Source: Cadophora sp. MPI-SDFR-AT-0126 (Eukaryota > Ascomycota > Leotiomycetes > Helotiales > Ploettnerulaceae). Taken from it: 64,000 nucleotides of DNA. Location of the stretch: contig JAGMVK010000026.1 of the NCBI GenBank assembly GCA_020747065.1, forward strand, positions 310,001 through 374,000. Direction: 5' to 3'. The notes beneath the pieces were generated by a model. The model saw only the letters and a list, made by a program, of their open reading frames with translations, did no database searches and had not been told where the DNA came from. Every line of letters starts with the position of its first letter. Positions within the stretch are counted from its first letter, which is position 1. The position numbers were made by a program, and so were the translations under genes. Positions 35,060 through 47,717 of this stretch are shown piece by piece.

Positions 35060-37499
35060 TTAGATACCCATGAGCACTTTCTGCAGGACCGGGAAGATAG
35101 GCGAGCTAAAGGGCAAAGTCAATAAATGATCCAGCCTTCGAACATGATGAAACTTACCCAAGTCCAGTAACAGGATCCCATCCCTTGGCCGTAGGAAAGC
35201 CTGGGCCTCCGCATCCTGGGTTACTGCCTGAAGTGATATCGGTGAAAGCCTCTGGATGTTGGTACTAGGGCCATGTTAATTAGGTTCCGCCCAAGTGCGG
35301 AGGAAGAAAATGCTTACCAAGACAGGATGAATAAACCCAACAGTACTCTTGCCTGCCGCAATTCTCTCCTCATTGACCAAATTCAGGACAGCTCCCCACA
35401 CAGGTGCGGACAATGAAGTTCCACCAACCAACCACCACGAACCATTATTATACACTACCTGTCTGTCACCGACAGCTCCAACATCAGGGTACGCACGTCC
35501 ACCATGGTGATAGATGCCACCTTTCACACTGCTGAAATCACCATTCTGAACAAAATGGTGGTATCCCGAGAAACCAAGGGAGTCCTCAACCTGGTCAAAA
35601 TACGCATCAACAGCATCACGCTGATAACTTGGGATGCCAAAAACGTTCGAGAATCCTCCACCGCTCGGGAATCGTGCAGTAGCTACCTCTTTGAGTTTCT
35701 CACCAGCGACGGGGACGGTGGAGGGGGAGAAACGGTCCCATTCTGTGCTGCCGACGGAAAGGACGTATGGGCAAGAAGACGCGTAGTCGGGGTCGAGGAT
35801 CTTTCCGGATGCGCCGTTACAAGTTTCGCCGCCGACACCGGAGTCGCCTGAAGACATTACGATGGTCGTGCCCTGGAGAGCGAGTTTCATCCATTCGTTG
35901 CATTGGCGCTTAATGTAATAGTCTGGCCAAGAAGCTTCACTTCCACCGTAAGAGATGGAGATCACGTTGGTCTGGGTAAGTTAGATTTGGAGGACCTTGA
36001 AACTGCGAGAGGACACTTACAGGCTTGTAAACACCGCATTGGAGTTGGCCTTTGTATCCGCCTGGATTCGGGTCGGGGTAGACTGGGTCGAGACATTCCT
36101 TCACTTTGCAGTTTCCGGTTTCACCAAAAGCACTGTAAGAACAGTAGCTGCCGTCAATGGCATCGAGGAAATCTGGGCCAATTAGTTGGAGTCCACAAGC
36201 AGGTATCGATTTGGTACTAACTGTTCCAGAATCCATTGTAGCCTCCATTGAATTCATAGTACTCGTCGTCTTCTCGGAAGAGGACAAGTCCCTGGGGATA
36301 AATGAGGGGTTGTGCTGCATCAAAGTCTAGAGCTGCTTCAAGAGCATCCGTTGTCACGAAACGGGGCGTATCTTCGGTCGCTCCAATTGCACCATCAATT
36401 AGACGTTCCTCTGGGTAGGTGCCATTCGGAATGTTTCTGCATGAAGGTTAGTGAGGAAGGCTATTATCGGAAGAATTTCGTACATACGGATAAAGATGGC
36501 TGTAGTAAACATCGAGATCGGCTCTGCTGTAGTGGACATCAAGACTCTCGTAGATGCCGAGCTTGTTTCCAGGCGCGGACTTGCTGGCTTTGGGGATGTC
36601 ATATTGGACTGAAAATTGACTTTTAGCTATGATTCAGAAACAACTTAGGCTTGAACCTACCTCGCGTGCAGTCAGCTGTAACATAGATATCACAGTTGGT
36701 AGCATTAGTCTGAGGAAAACCCGGAAGCTTGGTGATGAATGGCTTAGCTCCTCCGGCGCTCAATGTGCTCTCGAACCGTTTGGTTAGCTCATCCCCAGCG
36801 CTAATCTTGGCATTTCTTTGACGGAGTCTGGTGCCAGGAGTGATGTAGTCCACATGTTCCTGGATATGAGAAGGAAGGTGATATTCCTCGGTAGACACAT
36901 CTTGGACTCCTGAAGAATGCTCCCAAAGATAGAAGTCGGCGAACAGCAGGTTGTCGGCTTCCTCGGCAGTTGCGTCGAATTGGATCCACTGATAGCGAAT
37001 TAGCTTCAAGGTCACATGTATTGAAAGAAGTAGGTCAGTACCTGTTTGTTGACGGATGGTGCACATCGGTCTGCACTGATGCCGGACGAAGCAAGCCAAT
37101 TCATGACAGCATCAGTAGAGGATTGATGAGGGGCAAAGAACTCGATGACTTCTTCTGGAGTCATGTGTTTGCCGTAGCTTGCAGATCCAGGAGTCGAACT
37201 GCGTCAAAAATGAGTAATTATTTCAATCAAGGAGGATTGGCTCCTCACATCTCCATCAATCTGTTGTGGCCAGCTTCAAGGTTGTGCTGCTTCAATCCAA
37301 TTCGCATGGGGAAAATCTGACTGCTTGGAACCTTCGACTTCTTCGTCCATTGTTGACCCCAGTGGGGCAAGTGGCGTTCATGCAGGCTGTGCGTTGCAGG
37401 AATCTCTCTCTTTGTTCCGACAGAGTGGGAGATAGGACTTGCCAATGTCTCGAGGACGAGGCCACTGGCTAGAACAGCTACAAGCGAGCGCATCAACAT
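35060..37499 (-). CDS. Tripeptidyl-peptidase, sedolisin family S53, 676 aa
   Basis: Secreted acid-acting serine-carboxyl peptidase that removes tripeptides from protein N-termini. Nine exons on the minus strand, each in phase: 37499-37249, 37198-37042, 36988-36661, 36608-36488, 36436-36222, 36172-36021, 35971-35318, 35264-35158 and 35105-35060. Signal peptide: MLMRSLVAVLASGLVLETLAS. The propeptide (pro-kumamolisin) includes YGKHMTPEEVIEFFAP and WIQFDATAEEAD. In the mature domain, Glu and Asp lie in ALEAALDFDAAQP, the oxyanion Asp in MSSGDSGVGG, and the nucleophile Ser in GGTSLSAPVWGA. The C-terminal Ca2+ region is DITSGSNPGCGG followed by GWDPVTGLGSP. All key residues are present, so it should be active. 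Nearly all introns are 48-54 bases. Confidence 0.92.
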
Positions 37500-38287
37500 G
37501 GTGGCTGAAGACGAGAGGTGGAAAGACGAGTAGCCAGGAATTGAGGCTTTTCTGCGGGGTCATCATGACCTTTATGTTTCCCATCCCATGCATTCATGAT
37601 CACGTCTTAGGAATGGCAAATTGGGACCGACGCGCCGCATGGTGATTGATGACCCATCAATACGCGATCCGAAGCGGAAGGTTGTAATTGTTTCCCCCTA
37701 TCCACCTTCTCAAAAGCGTTGGTGCGGCGCATCTAGCGGCGGAAGTGCTGATCCTCACGGATGGATAAGCTTTGCTAAGCTTTCTCTGGAAGGTATTAAG
37801 CTTCCTTGGAAATTATGGAGGCTGACATTGGTTAGATTGGCTGTGAGGGCTGTGCCTTGCAGAATGCACAGGGGAGGCATGTCGTGGTGAGGATGATTTG
37901 TTGGTGTTGTTGGATTGGTAGGCCGAGCTGCGGGTGGAGATAACGGCCATCTCGCTTAGAGTTCGATGGTTGGTTCATTATGCACCGCCTCCGCGGGCGT
38001 GGACCAAGTACTTGGCGGCTCATTGGGTTTCTGTCAAAGCAAATGATGGTGGATTTTTTCCACTCGATTATCAAATACGAGTCCCCGGCTTGCCCTGTCC
38101 TAATACGGATAGCAAATATTAGTCATGTGATTGGCTGTACTTCGACCCTGCCTTGTGTATCCGTAATCTGCCGAACAAAATGCGTAGAGTAGCATGTCAT
38201 CTAGTTATATTGTCACACTGGGATTCTTTTGGGCTTGTTCAAGGCGAACGAGTCGCACTCATACTCTGTTCTAGTTGACAGAGCCTC
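37500..38287. other. Intergenic, no supported gene
   Basis: This 0.8 kb interval is upstream of the sedolisin and downstream of the APH-type gene. No frame with motifs; probably the sedolisin promoter. Confidence 0.45.
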
Positions 38288-39571
38288 CTACCCACCTCGC
38301 CAAATCAGGAACCCAAACACTTTCCCATCACCGTCCTTGAACCACTCCGTCTTCTTCTCCCAGGCATTGACAACCAGGTCTTTGGAGATTTTCACCACTC
38401 TTTCCTTCTCCTTTTGACCCCGTTCGTCTTCAGCAACCCACCCTGCAATCGGCCCAAAAGCAAGCAAATGCACACCAATCTGCAGCGCATTCCTCCACTT
38501 CTGCTCTTCGTCCAATTCTCCTAGTCCCTCAACGTAGCCTCGAGCTATCCAAAGGCAGGTATCAAAGTTCTTGTAGAGATAGAATGCGAAGAGCTCGCCG
38601 AGCATCTCACCGTGGTCGAGAGATGGAGAACCAAGTTGTGCTTGTTCCCAGTCCGTAATGATGACGGGTGTTTTGGCACTAGACAGTTCTTGAAGAGGCG
38701 CGTCGGTGATGAGAATACTATTAATGATCAACTGCTACTCTAAAGTACGATAAGTGAATGGTGCAAGAAGACTTACTTCCCCGGGCAAAGATCCCCATGA
38801 GTGACCTTCAAATGCCGCTCATTTTCCAATTCCCTCAAAGCCATGTCTTTCACTTCTGTAAAAGTGCCCTTTGCGTCTTCGAATATGTCCGGAAACTGGG
38901 CTACTCGATCAAGCATCCAGTCGTAGTTGATCATATGCTTCAAGCCCTGCATTTGACTGTTGCCCTTGAGCGTTTGGCGTAATTTCGCATCCGTATTGTT
39001 GTGAAATGCGGCGACGAACTCCCCAATTGCTTTACCTAAAGCGTGACACTGAGGCTTTAGTTCAAGTGATGTATTGGAATTAAGGTGTGAGTATATCCAG
39101 GATTTCAGGTTCGCGGAACGCGCCAGGTATTCCATGATCTGGGTGTGTTTCGAATCGTCGTAGTGATACAACCTCGGGGTTCTGACTATAGCACACAATT
39201 TCCCGTCTGCTTGCGACCCGTGACTCTCTATTGCTTTGATTGTCGAGAAGTTGGCCAATGTTTTGAAACATTCCGCTTCAATATTCTGCTCTTGTCAGTC
39301 AAGTTGTTATACGAATACCAGAAAAACTACTGACGCATCGAGAAATGCTGATCTTGTTCGCTGGCGCTACGGCCATGTATGACTCTCCATGTTTGACAAC
39401 TACTTCAATCGAGCCATCTTCTAGTGGTGAAGTGAGAGTCGCTTTGTAAATAAAGTTCGCTGAGCCACCTGCCAGTGGTGCAAGTGACGTGGATGCGTAG
39501 CGAGTTGTGTTCAGCCATTCGAAGACTTCGGTTTGGATCTCGTCTCGGGTTTTGACGACTGGGGCAGCCAT
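38288..39571 (-). CDS. APH-type (kinase-like) phosphotransferase, 391 aa
   Basis: Protein of the aminoglycoside phosphotransferase/choline-kinase-like superfamily. In fungi these are usually of unknown small-molecule target and not resistance enzymes. Exons on the minus strand are 39571-39335, 39285-38777 and 38717-38288. The nucleotide-binding start is LAGGSANFIYKATL, with VVVKHGESYMAV as the VAVK-like lysine strand. The catalytic loop is THGDLCPGNILI, which assembles across intron 2 (HxDxxxxN: His, Asp and Asn present). The metal-binding Asp is in VIITDWEQAQLGSPSLD. The first donor is GTCAGT, slightly off consensus but frame-preserving. The kinase motifs are complete, so the protein is probably active; substrate unknown. 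Confidence 0.85.
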
Positions 39572-41129
39572 TTTGATCAGTACTATTTGAAAAAAAATTC
39601 CAATGAAGCGATTGAATTTGCGGGTATCACGATGGATCGAGTAGCCGACGTTGTGGTAATTCTGTCCAATTTTAAGCGAATTGTTGAATGCTGCCTGGGG
39701 ATCGCCAAGCTAGCCCTTCTCTGTTTGAGACGAACTTTCGTGGATATTTTGGATGCCTGCGGAGTTCTGCTTTCTTGCGTTCATCTGTAAGGTAAGCGTA
39801 AGTGATCGACAACTAGGTAAGAACGGACCGTATACCCGATGCTCAGACCATTGATAGAAGCCTAGATTTTCCTGACTTGCCGTCTGAATTCTCATGTCTG
39901 CTCTTCGATCATCTTAAATGTTGACTCTCCACTCGCTTAAAAATCTCGACAGTTACTTGAATCAGAGACACATTGATGTCCTTGGACTCGCGACTGAATT
40001 ACATCTGAAACACGTGATGTCAAACAAGCCTAATTTCTGGAAGGCTCAGTGAGGCTCTAGATGCTTTGGTAAGCACGGGAGACTGGTGCTCGTTTCAAGA
40101 ACGCATTAAAGATTTTGGACATCTCGACAGAAATCCAACTAGTATATTCTTCACTGTGCCAGCTTCGCTGTGGAGAAACATGAATGACTCTAAACGATCG
40201 ACCCCAAGCAAAAAGTCGCTGTTTTCAGACGGCAACTGAGTGATCTTCCTGCAGACGCAAGTCGAATAAGAATGTTATTGGAAGATGCGCAAGAACCTCA
40301 TTGTTGATATATGCATTTTTAGTGACGATTCTGTGAAATGATGTTGTGGTAGAAGTCGCAGCGTACGAAAGTTGTGTTTGGTTGCTGAGTCTCACTTTGT
40401 CTTGGCCACTGAGAGCTGGAGATTGTGATGAATCCCCCTTCGATGCGTGGTAAATATCCACGAAGAAAGGATAATCAACTCAACGCAATTTTGATAGTAA
40501 TGTATCGACATTGCTGTAAGTACATTCAGCTTCAATTCGAAGTCCATGGGGACCTGAATTTCTTCTAAGTGAGAATTCAAAAAGAATGTGGGCAGACTTC
40601 GAACGGGAGCCATGATCCTTACTTTTTAATGCCAGGGGAAGTGTTCTGGCACATCACCACTTATGAGTAAAAGTCTTTGCGGAAACAAAACAGAGTCTCT
40701 ATAAACAATTACTCTGCTCTCGCTTTTCTGTTTTTCCTCTCCCAGTGTGACCCCTGTCCTCAGTCTCCTGCTAGAGAGATATCCTGCCCCCAGGAGTATG
40801 TTCATGCCTTTCTCAAATTATTTACTCTTGTCTCCCTGAATAATTGTTCGTAGATTCGTGCTACTACTGAAAGTTTCGAGCCAGGTGGTAGGCCACAATC
40901 CTTAGTCACGAATCCTAGGCTGCTACTTTACTGGTCTTGTTCGTGAAATCCGTTTAGCATTATGAGGCTGTGCCACATTGGCACACGGGACAGCCGTCGG
41001 CCGCGTCATCCACGGACCGTCATAGGCTCTCGCCTCGCTCACCCGCCGACTATACAAAATGTAAATATAACGTGTACCAATGCTGTGCCAAAATGCTAGT
41101 GAAGTCATCCTAGATTTATCTTTCTCATC
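39572..41129. other. Intergenic, divergent promoter region
   Basis: This 1.6 kb region lies between the APH-type gene (minus) and the glycosyltransferase gene (plus). Both are transcribed away from it, so it should contain both promoters. Frames present are short and unsupported. Confidence 0.45.
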
Positions 41130-44100
41130 ATGGGAGCCCAACCTCAAAATCGCTCAGATATGCGCACGCCTGTCCCAGATACTGTCGTTCACCAATCTAC
41201 GATTCAGCAAGCACAAGCTGCAGCTGCTGGACAAATCGACCAACTAGAATCAGCTAGACAGGCGCTTCTCCAAGAAACTGACCTCGCAACTCCCGACATT
41301 GCTGAGGATGAGCTGCCTCCTCCTGCATACGGCACAACTTATGGCGAGATTTGCGACGAAAAAAATGGCCTGGGCACCAGTGCTCTAATCACTGACGATG
41401 GCCGTGTGAACATTCGAATCAATCAGCTCAATCGCCGATTGTCTGCAGTATTCACTCCTGCTTTACGTCAGCAGGTTCAGAATGCACAGGACAGTCCTGC
41501 ACCTCCCCTCCCGTACATTCCCCCATCTTTGGGGGGCGAGAAAGGAGTTCCTCCACCCCCGCCGTTGAATGTAGTCATCCAGGTGAGTAGATGCCCCTCT
41601 GGCTTGTTTGGATCAAAGCATCATTAAGTGTTCGCGCAGGTTGTGGGTTCTCGTGGAGATGTACAGCCTTTCGTTGCCTTGGGCAAAGTTCTGAAAGAGA
41701 CATATGGCCATCGTGTACGACTAGCGACACATCCTAATTTCAAGGACTTCGTGCAAGAGAACGGTTTGGAATTCTTCAGCATCGGCGGCGACCCCTCTCA
41801 ATTGATGGCCTTCATGGTCAAAAACCCCGGCCTGATGCCAGGCTTTGGCAGTGTCTTAAAAGGAGATATTAAACAGCGCAGAAAGGACGTTGGCGAGTAC
41901 ATTCAAGGATGTTGGCGGTCATGTTACAAAGCTGGTGATGGCATAAGTCTCCAACTCAGTGATAACGAGGTTCTGTCCGAGTCTGCCGGGAAAGGTTCGC
42001 GACAAGACGGTGCTGGAAAGCCCTTTGTTGCTGACTGTATCATCGCCAATCCTCCGAGTTTTGCTCATATTCATTGTGCAGAGAAACTTGGCATTCCTCT
42101 GCATATCATGTTCACTATGCCCTACTCTCCAACTCAAGCGTTTCCTCATCCATTGGCCAACATTCAATCCTCCAATGCCGATCCACATCTCACCAATTAC
42201 ATCAGCTATGCAATGATCGAAGTCCTCGTGTGGCAGGGCTTGGGTGACATTATCAACAGATTTCGTACAAAATGTCTCGGATTAGATCCTGTAAGTGTGA
42301 TTTGGGCTCCGGGGATGCTCCAACGTCTCAAGGTTCCTCACACGTACTGCTGGTCTCCAGCACTGATACCTAAACCCAAAGATTGGGGGCCACATATCAA
42401 CATCTCCGGATTCTACCTTCTCGGGTTGGCTTCCAAATACAGTCCTCCGCCGGATCTTCAGGCATTTCTTGATGCTGGTCCACCTCCAGTGTACATAGGA
42501 TTCGGTAGCATTGTCTTGGAAGATCCAAATGCGATGACAGAACTTATCTTTGAAGCTGTGAGAAAGACTGGGCAGCGTGTCCTACTCTCGAAGGGCTGGG
42601 GAGGCATGGGCGCCGAGGAACTTCGCATTCCCGATGGCGTCTTCATGCTCGGTAACTGCCCTCACGACTGGCTTTTCCAGAAGGTTTCTTGCGTTGTGCA
42701 CCACGGCGGTGCAGGGACCACGGCAGCAGGTATTACCGCGGGTAGACCAACTGTAGTAGTTCCTTTCTTCGGAGATCAGCCTTTCTGGGGCTCCATGGTT
42801 GCGCGAGCGGGTGCTGGACCCAGCCCGATCCCTCAGAAACAACTCACAGCAGACAGATTAGCCGATGCCATCAGCTTCTGCTTGAGACCGGAAAGTCTGG
42901 AACGTGCCAAAGAATTGGCAAATAAGATCTCAACAGAGCGAGGGAGCGATGTTGGTGCCCAGTCATTCCATCAATTCCTCGACATTGAGCGGCTCCGTTG
43001 CTCCCTTGCGCCATCTCGAACCGCTGCATGGCGCGTGAGACGCACTCAGATTAGATTGAGTCCTTTCGCGGCCTGTACTTTGGCAAATGCAAATCTTCTC
43101 GATTTCAAGGACTTGAAGCTCTTCAGAGCACGAGAATACATCGTGGATGAAGGTCCTACAGATCCCGTTTCAGGATTTGGTACTTCGACTGTTGGGGCCA
43201 TTCTCAGTATGGCGATGGGAGTGGCCGATCTCCCATCGGAGACGTGGAAAGCCTTGTCTATGCCATTTGGGTCTAGACAGCAATCCCAAGCATCCATTTC
43301 CACGGTGGTAAGTAATGGTGAGAGCTCAAGGGCGATGGACTCATCAAGTCCCGTGGCTTCGCCAAATCGAAGCCAGACGAGCTTGAACATGCCGGACTCT
43401 CTGAGAACTACACCCACCCGCCCTAGTCCGCCAGCTCGTGAGTCAGTCAGGGGATCAAACTCTACGACTGAGACATTGCAAGGTCAATTGAGTACCAAGA
43501 CCAGCAATACTAGTTCGAGACAAGTCCTCAGTCGAAGCGATTCCAGCTCCGTCAAAGACCGCGATATGCTAGGTCAGAGAGGTATGAGCTCAGACAAAGG
43601 CTTTGGCAGAATTGCAAAAGCAGCTTTATCGTCGCCCATGGACATCTCGGTGAGCATAACGGAAGGATTCCACAATGCGCCTAAGATTTGGGGAGACGAT
43701 ACCGTGAGGCCTACACAGCAAGTCACTGACATCAAGTCAGGCGCCAGGGCGATAGGGAAGGAATTTGCTTTCGGCATGTACGATGGCGTTACCGGTCTAG
43801 TCACTCAGCCGTGGAAAGGCGCACAGAAAGAGGGTGTTACCGGCTTTGCCAAAGGGATAGGGAGGGGCATCGGAGGAGCTTTTTTCAAGCCCGGAGCGGC
43901 GCTTTGGGGAATTCCAAGTTACATGATGAAAGGAGTGCACAAGGAGGTGCAGAAAATGTTCGGCAGCAATGTGCAGAACTACATCGTGGCCTCTAGGACA
44001 GCTCAGGGATATGAGGAGTGGCTGCAGAGTTCCGACGAAGAAAAACAGGACGTCATTGAGCGGTGGAAACTTATTCAGAAATACCTCAAGAAGAAACAGA

Positions 44101-44978
44101 ACCGTGATGAGATGGTGCGAGATGTGCTGGAAACACAACGAAAGAGGAATGCGGAAGGGAAGGAAATCCACCAAAGTGGAAGTATTGCAAGCTCAGCTCA
44201 GTCACTGAATACAGACTTTGATAGCTACACCCTCGCAACGAACGGTTCGCGATCTCTACACGACTTGTCAACAGTAGCCGACATCGATGAAACTATCCGC
44301 CAGTCAGTTCGGGATATGTCTCGAGGAGACGCTGAAGAAGACTCTAACATGGAGCGAGCTATTCGGGAAGACGTCACTCGACAGCAAAGCCAACAACATA
44401 GAGCCCCAGATCTCCAGGATAATGAGAATGATTGGCGCGAAGTGCTGGCCGCCAGCGAAGCTGATGCTCAGAGACATGCGACTGAGCGATTGGAGTATGA
44501 GAGACAGCTAAAGCAAGTGATGAGGGAGAGTCTCAGTGAACATGAGCTCAGGAGTGGCGATAATGAAGCTGAGTCCTCTGTGGATCTCTACACCGATGAC
44601 AGTACCACACGCCCCTCCGAAAATGCTCCGCAGTATTCAGGAACCGTGGCAAGTAGCTCACGAGACGTCCCGCAACCTCCCTCTTATGGTACAGAACATC
44701 TCACAGGCACGACGCAAGCCGAATTTGAGGCACAGCAACGGGGACGGCCCGGAGAGAAAACAGCGGAAGAGAAGACGGAAGAGGAGATTGTGCTTGCGTA
44801 CATTAAGAAGCAGAGTCTCTTGGAGATGGAACATCGGAACAAAGGGAAAACTCCCGCAGCTGAGTCGGAAGATGGGGATGATGAGGAGCTGCAAAAGGTG
44901 CTGAAGTTGAGCTTGCAAGGGCATGAAGTTGAGGAGGAGGATTTATATGGAGAGCCTTCGAGGAGTTCAAGGAGATAA
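41130..44978 (+). CDS. Sterol-glucosyltransferase-like protein with VPS13-C-like and UIM-like parts, 1263 aa
   Basis: Two exons, 41130-41582 and 41640-44978 (phase 0). Residues 152-600 are a GT1/GT28-type UDP-glucose:sterol glucosyltransferase fold: VVGSRGDVQPFVALGKVL, EFFSIGGDPSQLMAFMVKNP, then the donor-site signature HHGGAGTTAAGITAGRPTVV near 504-525 and FFGDQPFWG. It lacks the PH-GRAM domains of Atg26. Residues about 820-925 resemble the VPS13/ATG2 C-terminal region (YDGVTGLVTQPWKGAQKEGV, GFAKGIGRGIGGAFFKPG). The C-terminal 250 residues have several UIM-like helices (DIDETIRQSVRDMSRGD, NMERAIREDVTRQ, QLKQVMRESLSEHE, DEELQKVLKLSLQG). A peripheral-membrane lipid glycosyltransferase is a good guess for the first part. 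The tail suggests membrane and ubiquitin binding (inference). Confidence 0.85.
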
Positions 44979-45470
44979 TAGAGACTTCTTATTCGAAAAT
45001 TTGAATTAAGATACCTGACCTACGACAATTAGAAGATTGTTGAAATGCTTCATTACAACTAAGTTACCATGTTGTCTCGTTACAAAACTATTATTTCCAC
45101 TGCCCTTTCATCTCGTTGATTGCACTCGCTCTAAATTCACGACAGGGTTTGGAACAGCTTGTTTAGAAGTCAAATTATAGAAGGCACTCCTTTAATAGTA
45201 TAATAGACCCCTCGACTCGTAATACTACTATCAAGCTTTTCCCTCCTTTTAAATACATGAAACGATTAGATATAGATATCGAAGTTTTATCATAATGCTA
45301 AATCGATATTCTCAGTCTTGTGGCGATCAGAGCGCGCTATGTCATACGCAGTCGCAACAGAGGCTGATGCCTCTAATCAAGCGATCCCTTCATAAAAGTC
45401 ATGCCTCGAGGCTCGGAAAAGACTACTTTATAAGTATTCGGTATGGTATAAGATCTCGCAAGTATAATAA
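44979..45470. other. Intergenic, convergent 3' ends
   Basis: This short spacer separates two convergent genes. It is AT-rich and holds no supported frame. The transition to the HET cluster is at its right end. Confidence 0.45.
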
Positions 45471-47501
45471 TTATGAAAGTCTGACCTCCTCAATATTTAC
45501 CGCTCCTTTACGCAACTGCTCCATAATCTCACCCTGCATGTATCCTTGAAGATAACATTCTCCAATGACCTCGAAAGATTGTTCCCCACGGCGCTTTCTC
45601 AAAACAACAGGCACACTGCAACCTAGCAGCACCCAAATTTGATCCCCTTTCTGTGCTCGACCTGAAATCACGCCAATATTTCCTGAATTAGTAGTCATTA
45701 ACCTTCGTACCATCCACCTAGTTGTATCTGAGAATCTGGCGACAAACGAGTCCTGATCATAAATATCATCCAACTTCACGGCTTTGGACTTCTCCAACTT
45801 AGGAGTCAATGTGCAAATACGCTCTAAAGAGTGTCCCTGGATTTGTAAATCTCTGTTACGTTGAAACCAATCAAGAAACCGGGGGTTGAGTTCTGTAGCT
45901 CCTGGCGTGTTCATCGCTGTGAGACACAAAGCTTGGAACTCGTCAAAACGGTATCCAACATGCGACTCAACTTTGAGATATCGATCCTTCCGATTTAACA
46001 GTAGGCATCGTCCAATTTGTTCCAGAAGCATAGAGGCATCCATAACATCGTTCTTGTCGGAAGACTCATCACCGTTCCTCGCAAGTGCATTGGCAGGCGA
46101 GGTTGAAGGGATGGTTTCGTACACCGCGTTAGCCTCCGCTTCATCTCCATCTCTGTCCTCATGAACAATCTTCAGCCCTCCCACACCATCAACATAATCT
46201 AGCAAAATCCCTTTAACGGTCAATATTCGAGAGTCATCTGAAAATGTAGCCTCCAGGGGACCTTTGGTTAGGCCTGCGGTGTAAGAAATAGCGCCGTCAG
46301 GTGTGATTCGAGATGGACGACAGTTTCCAACATAATGACTAGCGGTCTGACTGACCATCAGAGGAATAACTCCTGGTATAACGGCCACTCTCCAATCCGG
46401 AACCCATGAAGGTAATGCTGATTGAGAAGACCCTTCGCTTGGAGTGTGATGGAAACGATCGACAAAGCAGATGATGTCCAGGTTGTTGTAGTGCTGCACG
46501 AATGATTTGACGAACCCTATGTATACTTTACTCACATCATCTTGGTAGTTAGGAGGCTCTGCTAGGTATCGGTCTTTGGCCAGACCCAGAAGAGAGTATA
46601 TCCGGTCCCTAGGATCGCTAGCCTTAGAATCTCCGACGTAAGCTAATAGCCCTGTGAGTTGCAGTGGGATCTTTCTTTGATACAGATTCCAAATGCGCCG
46701 GCGGACCCATGCTGCCTGAAAGGGTCTACTCGACATGAGAGTGTCTTTGACCTTGACGAACATGTCTATTGCGAGAGTAGCCTTGTTGAGTTGCGTTCTA
46801 GAGGCTTTTTCCTTTCCGTACCGGAATGTGAATCTCTTCGCAACCACAAACTCCTGAAGAGTCCATACTCTCGTCCACCATGGCTGAAGGAATAATTTTT
46901 CCAATGCAGACCAATTTTGTGAGTCCTTCAAGTCATCATCCAACTTATCAAAATCCACCAAGCTCTTCGCGCGAATTTGTGGGAGCACTTCGGACAGAAC
47001 TTGGGAGAATCTCATGCCCCGTTCGCATTCCATATTCCCTTGCCCAAGCCACCCCACTACTTCCTCAGCCTTCTCATATATCTTATCCATCATGTTTACT
47101 TGTGCGTTGCGCTCCAGAGCTGCCCTTTCATCCACTCCCTGGTTGATACATATAGAGTCTATCCACCACCAACTACGCTTCAGCCGTACATCATCACAAA
47201 TTGCACTCAGGATAGGAGCGAGGGATTCCAGTGCCAAACACAGGTGTCCGTTAATGGCAATTTTGTACGAGAAATTTCCCGCGCCCCAAACGTAGGACAG
47301 CGCTTTGAACTGTGGGCGCTTGGGGTCATCGATCGAAAAATTCTCCAGCCAGCCGATAATGGATCCGGATCGGTCCATTTGAAAACGGCCAAGCCTAATC
47401 TGTGATGAAGGCGGATTGAGCGGCTCGAATGGATAGTATTCAGATGTAATATTTTCCATCATCGTGCATTTGATGCAATGATATTCTATGCAATGATGCA
47501 T
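45471..47501 (-). CDS. HET-domain protein, HET-6-like, 676 aa
   Basis: Heterokaryon-incompatibility (HET) domain protein. Family members trigger cell death on non-self fusion, and many are of unknown role. Single exon; I take the first ATG (MHHCIEYHC), with the second pair (MMENITSEYYPFEPL) at 47462 as the more likely real start by analogy with family N-termini. The HET domain runs from about residue 60: FKALSYVWGAG, WWIDSICINQGVDERAALER, NAQVNMMDKIYEKAEEVVGW and WWTRVWTLQEFVVAK. The C-terminus is the usual variable, low-homology half. It lies head-to-head with the HET gene at 48635 across a 1.1 kb spacer and shares domain type with it. No premature stop. Confidence 0.88.
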   Translation of the reverse strand: MHHCIEYHCIKCTMMENITSEYYPFEPLNPPSSQIRLGRFQMDRSGSIIGWLENFSIDDPKRPQFKALSYVWGAGNFSYKIAINGHLCLALESLAPILSAICDDVRLKRSWWWIDSICINQGVDERAALERNAQVNMMDKIYEKAEEVVGWLGQGNMECERGMRFSQVLSEVLPQIRAKSLVDFDKLDDDLKDSQNWSALEKLFLQPWWTRVWTLQEFVVAKRFTFRYGKEKASRTQLNKATLAIDMFVKVKDTLMSSRPFQAAWVRRRIWNLYQRKIPLQLTGLLAYVGDSKASDPRDRIYSLLGLAKDRYLAEPPNYQDDVSKVYIGFVKSFVQHYNNLDIICFVDRFHHTPSEGSSQSALPSWVPDWRVAVIPGVIPLMVSQTASHYVGNCRPSRITPDGAISYTAGLTKGPLEATFSDDSRILTVKGILLDYVDGVGGLKIVHEDRDGDEAEANAVYETIPSTSPANALARNGDESSDKNDVMDASMLLEQIGRCLLLNRKDRYLKVESHVGYRFDEFQALCLTAMNTPGATELNPRFLDWFQRNRDLQIQGHSLERICTLTPKLEKSKAVKLDDIYDQDSFVARFSDTTRWMVRRLMTTNSGNIGVISGRAQKGDQIWVLLGCSVPVVLRKRRGEQSFEVIGECYLQGYMQGEIMEQLRKGAVNIEEVRLS

Positions 47502-47589
47502 TTTCGAGTAAGGTTTCAAACACCAGTACGCGCAGTTGCAATGTAAGGCTGGTAGGCTACCAACGGGTCATTAGCACCAAAGGATCATT

Positions 47590-47612
47590 GGCACCAACTG
47601 GGAGTTGGTACC
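47590..47612. repeat. Hairpin of 10-bp stem, 3-base loop
   Basis: GGCACCAACT at 47590-47599 pairs with AGTTGGTACC at 47603-47612, with loop GGG and one mismatch. The surrounding 60 bases repeat GGCACCAA/GGTACCAA units several times, so this may be a degenerate tandem array as much as a structure. Confidence 0.5.
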
Positions 47613-47717
47613 AACCAAGGATTGGTACGAATTAGCGAGTAGTACTACCATCCTGTACAGTCATTATCATAATTAGTAATGTGATTATGGGAGGACCAGA
47701 ATCGCGAAGGCTGGGGT

